Shown piece after piece: positions 1-8,375 of a DNA stretch of 64,000 nt. The DNA is from Lachnospiraceae bacterium. GTDB taxonomy: Bacteria > Bacillota > Clostridia > Lachnospirales > Lachnospiraceae. The position numbers and the translations under genes are program-made. Position 1 is the stretch's first letter. Each line of letters starts with the position of its first letter. The notes beneath the pieces are model-generated. The model saw nothing but the letters and a program-made list of their open reading frames with translations. It was not told the DNA's origin and ran no database searches. Location of the stretch: NCBI GenBank assembly GCA_910574745.1, contig CAJTCE010000022.1, positions 1 to 64,000 on the forward strand, written 5' to 3'.

Positions 1-33
1 GAAGCAAAAATAGCCACATACTTTTCAATTAAG

Positions 34-76
34 AAAACCTCACAAACAGCGTATTTATGCTGGCTGTGAGGTTTTT
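34..76 (+). terminator. Terminator hairpin at left edge
   Basis: An imperfect inverted repeat has arms at 34-50 and 59-76, pairing AACCTCACA with TGTGAGGTT, and ends in a run of T on this strand. The other side is also A-rich, so it may work in both directions. It probably ends a gene lying to the left of the window. Confidence 0.65.
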
Positions 77-233
77 ACCCTTTCTCAACTGTCAAAAACA
101 GGATATTAATTACAAGCATTTTTTGAGAGGGAGGCGATTTTTTTCGATGTTACAAAAATGTAAGGATGGAAGGAAAAATGTAAGCTTGATCCTATAGAAA
201 AGCAAATAAAGGTTATTTATAATTTTTTTGTAC

Positions 234-280
234 TTGACAAGGAAGAAAAAACATACTATTGTATTAGACAAATAGTACAT
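234..280 (+). promoter_or_regulatory. Promoter with overlapping operator for the MacAB-like operon
   Basis: TTGACA (234-239) is followed 17 bases later by TATTGT (257-262), a plausible sigma-A promoter. An inverted repeat overlaps the -10: ACATACTATT (251-260) faces AATAGTACAT (271-280) across 10 bases, with 8 of 10 positions pairing. The position suggests repressor control, for example by a GntR-type or similar regulator, but no regulator gene lies next to it, so the binding protein is unknown. Confidence 0.55.
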
Positions 281-482
281 TAATGCAATAATACAGCGAT
301 ACAATGACCTTTCGTTAATGTCAGGCAGATGCCGTGTAAAAACATATGTATGAGAAACATGTATGAATGAGAAAAGCGTACAAGAATACGATGTTATGTG
401 AAGCGATGACAGGGAAAAAGCTTAAAATGCTGCACCGCTTAAGATATAGTCTGCAGGAAAAGATCAAGGAGGAATGTTATTT

Positions 483-1175
483 GTGAGTATATTGATTCAA
501 ATCGAAGACTTATGCAAGGTTTACAATCCGGGAGAAAACGAGGTCCGGGCTCTTGATCATGTAAGTCTTATCGTTAATACCGGAGAATATGTGGCGATTA
601 TCGGGCAGTCGGGCTCCGGCAAATCCACGTTGATGAATATGTTAGGCTGCCTGGACGTTCCCTCCAGCGGGGAATACATATTAAACGGACAAAATGTTTC
701 CCGTTTGACGGATGATGAGCTTTCGGATATCCGCAATCAGGAAATCGGCTTTATCTTTCAAGGCTTTAACTTAATTCCCAGCTTTACGGCGGTGGAAAAT
801 GTGGAACTGCCCCTGCTTTACAGAGGAGTGGGTAAAAGAGAGCGTCACGAGTTGGCGGTCAAGGCTCTTGAAAAGGTAGGCCTCTCCAAAAGAATGGAGC
901 ACAAACCTTCGGAAATGTCAGGCGGGCAGCAGCAGAGAGTCGCCATTGCCAGAGCCATAGCCCAGGCGCCGCCGGTAATCCTGGCAGATGAGCCTACCGG
1001 CAATCTGGATTCCGGCTCCAGCAAAGAAATCATACAGATATTAAAAGAATTACATAAAGAAGGCAGAACGGTAATTCTCATTACCCATGACAATGAAATT
1101 GCCGCCCAGGCAAAAAGGGTTATCAGGATAAAAGACGGAAAGATTGAGAGGGACTATGAAAATGAAACGGATTAA
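483..1175 (+). CDS. MacB/LolD-type ABC transporter ATP-binding protein
   Basis: This is the ATPase of a tripartite-type exporter and should energise the permease encoded two genes downstream. Seen: Walker [10 protein letters not shown], signature [13 protein letters not shown], Walker [12 protein letters not shown] and an H-loop ITHD, in about 230 residues as is usual for this family. The frame is open from an ATG at 474, but AGGAGG at 467-472 sits only one base before that ATG and ten before GTG 483, so GTG 483 is preferred. The gene overlaps the adaptor gene by about 20 bases, indicating translational coupling. Family members export peptides, antibiotics or lipoproteins. The substrate here is not indicated. 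Confidence 0.93.
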   Translation: MSILIQIEDLCKVYNPGENEVRALDHVSLIVNTGEYVAIIGQSGSGKSTLMNMLGCLDVPSSGEYILNGQNVSRLTDDELSDIRNQEIGFIFQGFNLIPSFTAVENVELPLLYRGVGKRERHELAVKALEKVGLSKRMEHKPSEMSGGQQQRVAIARAIAQAPPVILADEPTGNLDSGSSKEIIQILKELHKEGRTVILITHDNEIAAQAKRVIRIKDGKIERDYENETD

Positions 1176-2571
1176 AAAGAAAAAATGGCTTATTGGAATC
1201 ATCGCTTTGGTATTTGTGGCAGTCATTATTTGGAATGTAGTTGTGATGAGCGGCGCTTCCGTGGCGATGCCTGTATCTGTGGCAACGGTTTCCGGAGGAG
1301 ATCTGGTACAACAGATGGACTTTTCGGGTACGGTCATGACGGAACAAACCAAGGTTTATTTTGCACCGGTGGCGGGAGAGGTTGCAACGGTGGAAGTGAC
1401 GCCGGGAGATCCGGTAAAATCCGGAGATGTCCTTATGACATATGATCTGGAGGCCTTAGAGGAAATCAGCAAAGAAACTAAGCTGCAGGCAAAGGCAGAG
1501 GGTTACGGCATTGACGCTACCATGCAGACTATACAAAAATCCCAGAGCGATTATGCAAAGGCGGTTAAAGACTATGACGAGGCCATGCAGTATGTGAATC
1601 ATTATTCCGCCTGTCTGGAATCCGCATCAAGGGAATACAATCAGGCGCTGGCAGTCAGGACGGAATATGAAACCTTAAAGGCTGAGGTGGATCAGTATAA
1701 AATACAGCAGGCAGAGAATGAAGAGCCCAATCCCGAGCTTGAAAACCTCATTGTCCAGGGAGAGGCCAGATTAAACGAGTTATCCGGGCAAATGGCACAA
1801 TACGACTATGCTGCCTTAGAGGGGGCGGTTGCCACATGCAGCAATGATTTAAACGAATATAAAGCCCTTGCCCAGCAATATAAGGCGGAGAAAATCGAAA
1901 ATCCCGCATTGGCAAGCCAGAGTGCGCAGCAGTCGGTTTTACGGGAAATAAATAATATGAGCAAGGAAAAGGCAGATGACGATTTAGAAACCGCAAGAGA
2001 GGGCGTAAAGGCCGATTTTAACGGCGTTATTACATCGGTGGATGCCGTTGCGGGCCAGACCGTGGCATCGGGGATGCAGTTGTTTATATTGGAAAATACA
2101 GACGACTTGAAGGTGTCCATTAATGTAAATAAATATGACCTGGAACAGCTAAAAGTGGGACAGAAGGCTGAAATAACCATTAACGGAGCTGTCTATGAAG
2201 GGATTGTTACGAAAATCAACGGGATGGCACAGACAAATGCCAAAGGAGCGGCAACGGTTACGGCAGATATCCACATTGACAACCCGGACGGAAATATTTA
2301 TCTGGGCATTGAGGCGAAGGTCAAGATTCAGAGCGATGCGGTAGAGAATGCTCTTTTAGTGCCGGTGGAATGTGTGAATTATGACACAAAGGGAGCTTTC
2401 TGCTATGTGGTAGAAAACGGGGTAATTATTAGAAGGGATGTGGAGGCAGGTATTTCCTCCGACATGCAGATTCAGATTATAAAAGGCCTGGAAGCGGGAG
2501 AACAGGTTATTACACAGGTAACCGGAGACTTAAATGAAGGTATGGAGGTAACTCCCATGCCGCAGGAGTAG
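1156..2571 (+). CDS. MacA/HlyD-like periplasmic adaptor (membrane fusion) protein
   Basis: This 471-residue protein has a basic N-terminus followed by one membrane segment (about residues 10-28). An extracellular biotinyl-lipoyl-like beta domain follows, then a long Gln/Glu/Ala-rich coiled-coil hairpin (about 105-270), then the second half of the lipoyl domain and a beta barrel. Known: in Gram-positives such adaptors work with MacB-type ATPase and permease subunits and gate or stimulate export. The frame extends upstream to TTG 1144, but AGAGGG just before ATG 1156 supports starting there (ATG 1162 is also possible). It sits between the ATPase and permease genes, completing an ATPase-adaptor-permease operon. 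Confidence 0.9.
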   Translation: MKMKRIKKKKWLIGIIALVFVAVIIWNVVVMSGASVAMPVSVATVSGGDLVQQMDFSGTVMTEQTKVYFAPVAGEVATVEVTPGDPVKSGDVLMTYDLEALEEISKETKLQAKAEGYGIDATMQTIQKSQSDYAKAVKDYDEAMQYVNHYSACLESASREYNQALAVRTEYETLKAEVDQYKIQQAENEEPNPELENLIVQGEARLNELSGQMAQYDYAALEGAVATCSNDLNEYKALAQQYKAEKIENPALASQSAQQSVLREINNMSKEKADDDLETAREGVKADFNGVITSVDAVAGQTVASGMQLFILENTDDLKVSINVNKYDLEQLKVGQKAEITINGAVYEGIVTKINGMAQTNAKGAATVTADIHIDNPDGNIYLGIEAKVKIQSDAVENALLVPVECVNYDTKGAFCYVVENGVIIRRDVEAGISSDMQIQIIKGLEAGEQVITQVTGDLNEGMEVTPMPQE

Positions 2572-2582
2572 GAGCGCTTATT

Positions 2583-3797
2583 ATGGGACAGCTTTTAGAA
2601 TATATCAAAATGGCGTTAAAAAATATCCGCAGCAATAAGGGGCGTTCCTTTTTGACTATGCTGGGTATTATCATCGGAATCTCTTCCGTTATCATGATCA
2701 TTTCCATCGGTAACGGTGTATCCGGCTCAATCAGCAATCAGCTCAACAGCATAGCCGGCGGGCAGGTAGCGGTCTACTCCGATTCCAATGAGGAGTATGA
2801 TGCAGTTACCTTTGACGATGAAGATATTGCCGCAATAGAAGAACAGATTGAACATGTAAAAGGGGCGACTTTTCAGGACAACTATTATGGCAGCGCTTTG
2901 GGTCCCAAAGGAGATTTTGCCGCCTATTTCAGTGCGGGAAATGAGTCGCTGCGTTTTACGGCTTCTGAGGCCATCATAAAGGGCGCTTATTTTACGGAAA
3001 ATGATGTGGAGAGCGGGGCCAAGGTATGCGTGTTGCGGGAAAGCGGCGCTATGTCCATGTTTGGGACAACGGACGTGATCGGCAAGACCTTTGAGGTTAC
3101 AGTGGAAAACAATACCGTGGAGCTGCGCATTGTAGGTATTCGCGCGGATAATGCCTCCGGTCTTTTAAACGCCATGAATTATTATGAACAGGTGGAATTT
3201 GAGATGCCTATTACCACCTTTGGACAGGCGTTTTATGACAAGCCTCAGGAATATGGAGTTATTTATATTATCGGCGAACCGGAGTATTCCAGTGAAATTG
3301 CTTCGGCAGCTATTAATTTAATGGAGATCCGCCATAAGGTAAGGGGACAGGGCGTCATTCTCATGGAAAGCTTTAGCGACCAGATGTCGTCTATTACAGA
3401 TGTTATCAGCACCATTACCGTATTCATCGTATTTGTAGCGGCAATTTCTTTGCTGGTAGGAGGTATCGGCGTTATGAATATCATGCTGGTGTCTGTAACG
3501 GAGCGGACCAGGGAAATCGGTATCCGTAAAGCTCTCGGAGCCAGGACCAGATCTATTCTGGTACAGTTTTTGTTTGAATCCGCCATCATTACCCTGTTGG
3601 GAGGCATAATCGGTATTATCCTGGGAGCTTTAGGCGCCGCGGCAGTATGCTCGGCTATGGATATGCAGGCAAGCATTTCCGTGGAAACTGTCATTATAGC
3701 CAGTCTGTTTTCATCGGGAGTAGGCATCTTCTTTGGAATCTATCCTGCAAAGCGGGCTGCAAAATTAAGTCCGATCGAAGCCCTTAGGCATGAATAA
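2583..3797 (+). CDS. MacB-type ABC transporter permease
   Basis: This 404-residue membrane protein is the pore-forming subunit of the exporter. Seen: one N-terminal membrane segment (about 20-45) with the family-typical GIIIGISSVI, a large extracytoplasmic MacB_PCD-like domain (about 50-275), then three C-terminal FtsX-type membrane segments with GGIGVMNIMLVSVTERTREIG and KALGAR around the coupling helix. It ends in PIEALRHE, typical of MacB permeases. It starts 11 bases after the adaptor gene with a GGAGCG-like binding site and is followed by a strong terminator, so it closes the operon. Confidence 0.93.
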   Translation: MGQLLEYIKMALKNIRSNKGRSFLTMLGIIIGISSVIMIISIGNGVSGSISNQLNSIAGGQVAVYSDSNEEYDAVTFDDEDIAAIEEQIEHVKGATFQDNYYGSALGPKGDFAAYFSAGNESLRFTASEAIIKGAYFTENDVESGAKVCVLRESGAMSMFGTTDVIGKTFEVTVENNTVELRIVGIRADNASGLLNAMNYYEQVEFEMPITTFGQAFYDKPQEYGVIYIIGEPEYSSEIASAAINLMEIRHKVRGQGVILMESFSDQMSSITDVISTITVFIVFVAAISLLVGGIGVMNIMLVSVTERTREIGIRKALGARTRSILVQFLFESAIITLLGGIIGIILGALGAAAVCSAMDMQASISVETVIIASLFSSGVGIFFGIYPAKRAAKLSPIEALRHE

Positions 3798-3812
3798 ATG
3801 AATAAAAAATTG

Positions 3813-3846
3813 TGGGGCAGCCGCTTGTACGGGCTGCTCTTTTTTA
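3813..3846 (+). terminator. Rho-independent terminator of the MacAB-like operon
   Basis: A G+C-rich stem (GGGGCAGCC facing GGGCTGCTC) with a short loop is followed directly by seven T. It lies 15 bases after the permease stop codon. Confidence 0.85.
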
Positions 3847-3929
3847 AATTACGGCATATGCCTTTTAGTGTGGCAGTCTGTGAAAAGCGGATGAAAGACC
3901 GAAAAGGAAGGCCGAAAAACAGATTCAAC

Positions 3930-3957
3930 TTGCGATTTTTGCCAAATCAAGTATAAT
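3930..3957 (+). promoter_or_regulatory. Promoter of the YcxB-like / t6A gene cluster
   Basis: TTGCGA (3930-3935) and a perfect TATAAT (3952-3957) are 16 bases apart. The promoter precedes the gene at 4012, and the following genes up to about 10.2 kb are closely packed and could be read from it in part. Confidence 0.55.
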
Positions 3958-4011
3958 GTATTTGTGTGATTATGTCTTATGAGGAAAAATAAGGAAGGGA
4001 AGACACACATT

Positions 4012-4731
4012 ATGATGGAAGATCAAAAAACGCAGGAAGAAATACAGGAGCAGGCTGACAATATACAAAAACAGCCGGAAAAAACACAGCAACGGTCTGA
4101 CGATATGCAGGAACAGTCCGGCGAAACACAGGAACGGTCTGACGATATGCAGGAACAGTCCGGCGAAACACAGGGATGGTCTGACAATATACAGGAGCAG
4201 TCCCGGGAATCACAGCCGGAAGAACTTCCCGGAGTTTTGCCGGAAGGAGAAGCTCTTTATGAGGTGGATGTCCATGTGAATGCCTCCGCCCTTTATGATT
4301 ATTTCCTGCGTCATGTATATACAACCTTTTCGGGAATGATTGGCACGATTATCGGCGTTTTCATGGTAATGGTTTATTTTATGAAGGGAATCAGCATTCT
4401 TTATTTAATATGCGGAATTATTATTATTCTGTATCTTCCATGGAGCTTGTATCTGACGGCAAAAAAGCAGTCTTTGCAGGAAACCTTCAAAAATCCTCTT
4501 CATTATGCTTTTTATGAGAATGGCGTGGAGGTTTCTCAGGGAGAAACGAGACAGATGCAGAAATGGGAGGATATGATAAAGGCTGTTTCCACCTCCAAAA
4601 GCATTATTATTTATACGGGCAAAAACTCCGCTTCCATATTTCCGCGAAAGGATTTGGGGGAAAATGCGCAGCAGTTGATCCGGATCATTTTTACCCATAT
4701 GGACTCTAAAAAAGTAAAGATAAAAGCGTGA
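4012..4731 (+). CDS. YcxB-like membrane protein with N-terminal tandem repeats
   Basis: This 239-residue protein has a hydrophilic Gln/Glu/Asp/Ser-rich N-terminus (residues 1-80) made of about four 14-residue repeats of the type TQERSDDMQEQSGE. Two adjacent membrane segments follow (about 108-150), then a C-terminal domain with a YcxB-like look (FYENGVEVSQGE, IFPRKDL). The frame is open from ATG 3979, but only ATG 4012 has a good ribosome binding site (GGAAGGGAAG), so it is preferred. Function is unknown. YcxB-like domains are uncharacterised membrane-associated modules. The stop overlaps the tsaE start by four bases (GTGA), so the two are likely co-translated. The repeat number probably varies between strains. 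Confidence 0.75.
   Translation: MMEDQKTQEEIQEQADNIQKQPEKTQQRSDDMQEQSGETQERSDDMQEQSGETQGWSDNIQEQSRESQPEELPGVLPEGEALYEVDVHVNASALYDYFLRHVYTTFSGMIGTIIGVFMVMVYFMKGISILYLICGIIIILYLPWSLYLTAKKQSLQETFKNPLHYAFYENGVEVSQGETRQMQKWEDMIKAVSTSKSIIIYTGKNSASIFPRKDLGENAQQLIRIIFTHMDSKKVKIKA
4042..4209 (+). repeat. Four tandem 42-bp coding repeats
   Basis: Copies lie at 4042-4083 (most diverged), 4084-4125, 4126-4167 and 4168-4209. The middle two differ at very few positions. They encode a 14-residue acidic, Gln-rich unit in the cytosolic or extracellular tail of the YcxB-like protein. Because 42 is a multiple of three, loss or gain of units keeps the reading frame. Confidence 0.85.
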
Positions 4732-5174
4732 TTTATATGAGAAATAAGAAAATGATTGAAACGGGCAGCGAAAAAGAAACCTTTGATTTGGGCTATTCCA
4801 TAGGAAAAGAGGCGAAACCGGGAAAGGTTTACGCTCTTTTGGGAGATTTAGGAGTAGGAAAAACCGTATTTACAAAGGGAGTTGCGGCTGGACTTTCTAT
4901 AAAGGAACAGGTAAACAGCCCTACCTTTACGATTGTACAGGTGTACGAAAGCGGCAGGCTTCCTTTTTACCATTTCGATGTATACCGCATCGGGGATTTG
5001 GAGGAAATGGACGAAATCGGTTATGAGGATTATTTTTTCGGGGAGGGGTTGTGCCTGGTGGAATGGGCGGATCTGATCAAAGAACTGATGCCAAAGGAAA
5101 CCGTCTGGGTTACCATAGAAAAAGATTTGGAAAAGGGTTTTGATTACCGCAGGATAACCTTTCAAGAGGAATAA
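4728..5174 (+). CDS. tsaE: tRNA t6A biosynthesis ATPase TsaE
   Basis: TsaE is the ATPase that, with TsaB and TsaD, transfers threonylcarbamoyl to A37 of ANN-decoding tRNAs. Seen: P-loop GDLGVGKT near residue 43, the family motif SPTFTIVQVYE, then FHFDVYR-like and YFFGEGLCLVEWAD segments, in 148 residues (usual 140-160). The GTG at 4728 overlaps the stop of the preceding gene as GTGA. ATG 4737 is an alternative, and neither has a strong ribosome binding site, which suggests coupling to the upstream gene. tsaB follows after about 95 bases and tsaD lies 3 kb downstream. Confidence 0.95.
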   Translation: MIYMRNKKMIETGSEKETFDLGYSIGKEAKPGKVYALLGDLGVGKTVFTKGVAAGLSIKEQVNSPTFTIVQVYESGRLPFYHFDVYRIGDLEEMDEIGYEDYFFGEGLCLVEWADLIKELMPKETVWVTIEKDLEKGFDYRRITFQEE

Positions 5175-5269
5175 TAAAGCAAATAGAAAAAGAGACCAGG
5201 TCAGTAAAGAAAGCATGCGTAAAAGAGTGGACTACAAAAGGCGTGCAATAAAGAAAGAATGTTATCAGT

Positions 5270-5992
5270 ATGAAAGTATTAGCAATTGACAGTTCGGGGC
5301 TGGTGGCTACAGTGGCGGTGGCAGAGGAAGAACACCTTATTGCGGAATACACCGTCGATTATAAGAAGACCCATTCCCAGACGCTGCTTCCCATGCTTGA
5401 GGAAGTAAAGAAAATGATAAACTTAGATTTATCAACCATAGACGCCATAGGCATATCGGCGGGACCGGGGTCTTTTACCGGCCTTAGAATCGGTTCGGCA
5501 ACGGTCAAGGGAATGGCCATGGCGCTGAATAAGCCCCTTGTGGAGGTTCCCACCATAGATGCAATGGCGTACAATCTTTTCGGCTTTGAAGGAATCATAT
5601 GTCCGATCATGGACGCCAGAAGGAATCAGGTTTATACGGGTTTTTACACCTTTCAAATACAGGATGGCGCATATAGCTTTAAGGTATTAAAGGAGCAGTT
5701 TGCCGCAGATATGGACTCTGTGATAGAGGACTTAAACAAAATAGGCGGCTATGTTATGTTTTTAGGAGACGGGGTACCCGTTCAGAAGGCCGCGATTGAA
5801 GGAAAAATGAAGGCGCCCTTTGGGTTTGCGCCTGCTAACTGTAATAGGCAGAAGGCATCCTCCCTGGCTGTGTTGGCGCAGCAATACCTGAAGGAAGGAA
5901 AAACTGTTACGGCAGCAGCCCACAAACCGGAATATCTCAGGCTGTCCCAGGCGGAGCGGGAACGGATGGAGAAGGAAAATGCTTCAAATTGA
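5270..5992 (+). CDS. tsaB: tRNA t6A biosynthesis scaffold TsaB
   Basis: TsaB is an ASKHA-fold, catalytically inactive paralogue of TsaD that dimerises with it and is essential for t6A synthesis. Seen: N-terminal LAIDSSG, the hallmark SAGPGSFTGLRIG at about residues 63-75, a short C-terminal half, and 240 residues in all, as is typical of Firmicutes TsaB. The upstream ribosome binding site is weak (GAAAGAA). The 3' end overlaps rimI by 14 bases, which is the standard tsaB-rimI arrangement. Confidence 0.95.
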   Translation: MKVLAIDSSGLVATVAVAEEEHLIAEYTVDYKKTHSQTLLPMLEEVKKMINLDLSTIDAIGISAGPGSFTGLRIGSATVKGMAMALNKPLVEVPTIDAMAYNLFGFEGIICPIMDARRNQVYTGFYTFQIQDGAYSFKVLKEQFAADMDSVIEDLNKIGGYVMFLGDGVPVQKAAIEGKMKAPFGFAPANCNRQKASSLAVLAQQYLKEGKTVTAAAHKPEYLRLSQAERERMEKENASN

Positions 5993-6413
5993 TGATATGC
6001 GTACGGAGGACCTGGAACAGGTCAGCCGGCTTGAAGCTTCATGCTTCAGTATGCCATGGTCGAAAAAGTCCTTTGAGGAAGTCATGGGCAAATCCGACGC
6101 CGTTTATGTGACGGCAAGGGAGGAAGAAAAAGTAGTGGGATACTGCGGCGCTTATGTGATTTTAGATGAGGCGGATATTAACCAGGTGGCAGTAGAGCCT
6201 TCTTGCAGAAACAAAGGAATCGGCAGGAAAATGATGGAGGTTCTTTTACAAAAACTGAAAAGAGCAGGAGCAAATGCCGTCACTTTGGAAGTGAGAAGGA
6301 GCAATGAAGCGGCAATTGCCCTTTATGAGTCTTTAGGATTTGTAACGGAAGGAATCCGCAAAAATTTTTATGAAAAGCCTGCGGAAGACGGGCTGATTAT
6401 GTGGAAAAGATAG
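5979..6413 (+). CDS. rimI: Ribosomal-protein alanine N-acetyltransferase RimI
   Basis: This GNAT-fold acetyltransferase (144 residues) is expected to acetylate the N-terminus of ribosomal protein bS18. Seen: the early LEASCFSMPWSKKSF motif typical of RimI, the acetyl-CoA loop RNKGIGRKMM, and the C-terminal LEVRRSNEAAIALYESLGF motif. GGAGAAGGAA lies just before ATG 5979 inside the end of tsaB, so the two are translationally coupled. The order tsaE-tsaB-rimI is conserved widely in Firmicutes. Confidence 0.95.
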   Translation: MLQIDDMRTEDLEQVSRLEASCFSMPWSKKSFEEVMGKSDAVYVTAREEEKVVGYCGAYVILDEADINQVAVEPSCRNKGIGRKMMEVLLQKLKRAGANAVTLEVRRSNEAAIALYESLGFVTEGIRKNFYEKPAEDGLIMWKR

Positions 6414-6537
6414 GCAGCAGTTGCAATAATTACCTCTAGGAATAAAACCACATGTTCTTATATAATGAAGTTGGTAAAACAGCCAATCGATTTGCAAAAA
6501 AACTTTTAAGAAGAGAAGGAAAGGAACGTGGAGGGTT

Positions 6538-6777
6538 ATGAGAGAATACAAAAACGAGAAGCTTGGAAAGGTAATTTGCAACAAATGCGGTAAGGAATTG
6601 ACTGTAGAAAACGGTATTTTAAAAGAAGGCTGCTTTAAAGGAAAACAGCTTTTTGATTACTTTTCCGGTAAAGACGGGGAAATTCAGGAATTTGATTTGT
6701 GTGAAGCATGTTATGATGAATGGATAAAATCCTTTCGGATTCCCGTCTCTTTACAGGAGGAAACGGAGCTTTTATAA
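6538..6777 (+). CDS. Small protein with two CxxC motifs, function unknown
   Basis: This 79-residue protein starts after a good ribosome binding site (GGAGGG). It carries CNKC near residue 18 and CEAC near residue 59, a spacing that would fit one structural zinc site or two knuckles folding together. No membrane segment or known catalytic motif is seen. It lies four bases before the RNase Z gene and after rimI, so it is probably cotranscribed with RNA-related genes. A role in RNA or protein binding is possible but not shown. Confidence 0.75.
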   Translation: MREYKNEKLGKVICNKCGKELTVENGILKEGCFKGKQLFDYFSGKDGEIQEFDLCEACYDEWIKSFRIPVSLQEETELL

Positions 6778-6780
6778 ATT

Positions 6781-7692
6781 ATGTTAGATGTGTGTCTGTT
6801 GGGAACCGGAGGGATGATGCCCCTGCCGTACAGGTGGCTGACGTCCATGATGGCCAGATACAACGGAAAAAGTATTTTGATTGACTGTGGCGAGGGGACT
6901 CAGATTGCCATGAAGGAAAAGGGCTGGAGTCCCAAGCCCATTGATATTATCTTGTTTACTCATTATCATGCGGACCATATCAGCGGTCTTCCGGGCCTGC
7001 TCCTTACTATGGGAAATGCGGAGCGGACGGAGCCTCTCTTAATGATCGGCCCCAAGGGGCTTTCCCGGGTGGTCTCCTCTCTCAGGGTCATTGCGCCGGA
7101 GCTTCCCTTTGAGATTCAGTTTAGGGAGCTTACGGAAGCGGAGGAGAGCATTTGCTTTGACGGATTTCATATTGATGCTTTCAGAGTGAACCATAATGTG
7201 GTATGTTATGGTTATAGTCTGGTTGTAGAGCGTAAGGGCAAGTTTATGGTGGAAAAGGCAAAAGAGCTGAATATCCCCGTAAAATGCTGGAATCGTTTGC
7301 AGCACGGAGAGAGCGTGGAAACTCCGGAGGGGGTCTATACTCCCGATATGGTCATGGGAGAAAAAAGAAAGGGTATCAAGGTAACCTATTGCACGGATAC
7401 CAGACCTACTCCCGCCATCTGCGAGCACGGGCGGGAAACGGATCTGCTGATCTTAGAGGGCATGTACGGAGAACCGGAGAAAAAAGCAAAGGCGCGGGAA
7501 TACAAGCATATGACCTTCTATGAGGCGGCGGAAATCGGGGCAAAAGCAAATCCCAAGGTTATGTGGCTGACCCATTACAGCCCGTCCTTAACCAGGCCGG
7601 AAGAATACATGAAGGAAGTAAAGCGGATTTTTCCGAGAACCATAGCGGCCAAGGACGGTCAGACTATAGAACTGGATTTTGAAGAACAATGA
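6781..7692 (+). CDS. rnz: Ribonuclease Z-type MBL-fold hydrolase
   Basis: This 303-residue metallo-beta-lactamase-fold enzyme is likely tRNA 3' endonuclease RNase Z, which makes mature 3' ends of tRNAs lacking encoded CCA. The tRNA genes in this window lack encoded CCA, which fits. Seen: N-terminal LLGTGGMMPLPYRWLTS, the metal motif THYHADHISGLPG (about 60-72), a later D in YCTDTRP and H in MWLTHYSP. The divergent N-terminus leaves room for another MBL function. It starts four bases after the CxxC protein gene and overlaps the frame of the next gene. Confidence 0.85.
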   Translation: MLDVCLLGTGGMMPLPYRWLTSMMARYNGKSILIDCGEGTQIAMKEKGWSPKPIDIILFTHYHADHISGLPGLLLTMGNAERTEPLLMIGPKGLSRVVSSLRVIAPELPFEIQFRELTEAEESICFDGFHIDAFRVNHNVVCYGYSLVVERKGKFMVEKAKELNIPVKCWNRLQHGESVETPEGVYTPDMVMGEKRKGIKVTYCTDTRPTPAICEHGRETDLLILEGMYGEPEKKAKAREYKHMTFYEAAEIGAKANPKVMWLTHYSPSLTRPEEYMKEVKRIFPRTIAAKDGQTIELDFEEQ

Positions 7693-7715
7693 TCTTTTTA
7701 AGAGAGGGAAAGCCT

Positions 7716-8300
7716 ATGAAAAGATTTAAAGGAACAAAAGGCACAATTTTGTTAATCATTCTTGCGTGTTTGGTTGTGGGGTATTATTTTTATCTCTCCA
7801 ATGGCAGCAATAAAGCGGATCCGGAGCCGGTGGATGCGGAGATCATGACCATGAGTCAGAAGGTACTGTCCAGGAATCTGGAGTCTAATTATCCGCCTTC
7901 GCCCAGAGAGGTAGTTAAGTATTTCAGCGAAATTACCCAATGCTTTTATAATGAAGAGCATACAGACGAGGAATTGAAGGACTTGGCTTTGAAGATGAGG
8001 GGAATCTATGACGATGAGCTTGTCGCCAACCAGACGGAGGAAGAGTATCTGGATTTGTTGAATAAGGATGTGAATGAGTACAAGTCAAATGGCAGAAGTA
8101 TTTCCGGTTATTCCCCTTCTTCCAGTATGGATGTGGAGTATTTTTCGGAAGATGGCTATGAATGGGCCAGACTCTATTGTATTTATGACGTGAAACAGAA
8201 CTCCCTGATTTATAAGACGACTCTTTGTTTTATTCTGCGTAAGGATGAAAATTCCCATTACAAAATATACGGATGGGAAAAACAGGACAGTGAGTCATAA
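7716..8300 (+). CDS. Small single-pass membrane protein, function unknown
   Basis: The 194-residue product has a basic N-terminus, one hydrophobic segment (about residues 10-28: ILLIILACLVVGYYFYL), and an extracytoplasmic acidic domain rich in Tyr, Ser and Glu. The frame opens at ATG 7689, but AGAGAGGGAAAG at about 7700 places the start at ATG 7716. Similar short proteins occur in Lachnospiraceae beside t6A genes, but no function is known to me. It is closely packed between rnz and tsaD. Confidence 0.75.
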   Translation: MKRFKGTKGTILLIILACLVVGYYFYLSNGSNKADPEPVDAEIMTMSQKVLSRNLESNYPPSPREVVKYFSEITQCFYNEEHTDEELKDLALKMRGIYDDELVANQTEEEYLDLLNKDVNEYKSNGRSISGYSPSSSMDVEYFSEDGYEWARLYCIYDVKQNSLIYKTTLCFILRKDENSHYKIYGWEKQDSES

Positions 8301-8375
8301 AAGAAAAACAGGGATTGCCCTTTTAACCTCCCCATAGTGGCGGTAAAAGGATTACTTGGATTGGAAGTGCAAAAG

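Larger units (their letters stand above)
1..482. other. Gene-free leader region before the MacAB-like operon
   Basis: No credible coding sequence is visible here. The stretch holds the terminator at 34-76, an AT-rich segment, the promoter and inverted repeat at 234-280, and then about 190 bases of untranslated leader before the first gene. The minus-strand frame at 110-304 is rich in Phe, Leu, Ile and Tyr, as AT-rich non-coding DNA would be, and has no ribosome binding site. Confidence 0.6.

Noticed and set aside
474-482. ATG 474 as the start of the first ABC gene
   Set aside because: The AGGAGG ends one base before this ATG, too close for initiation; GTG 483 has normal spacing.
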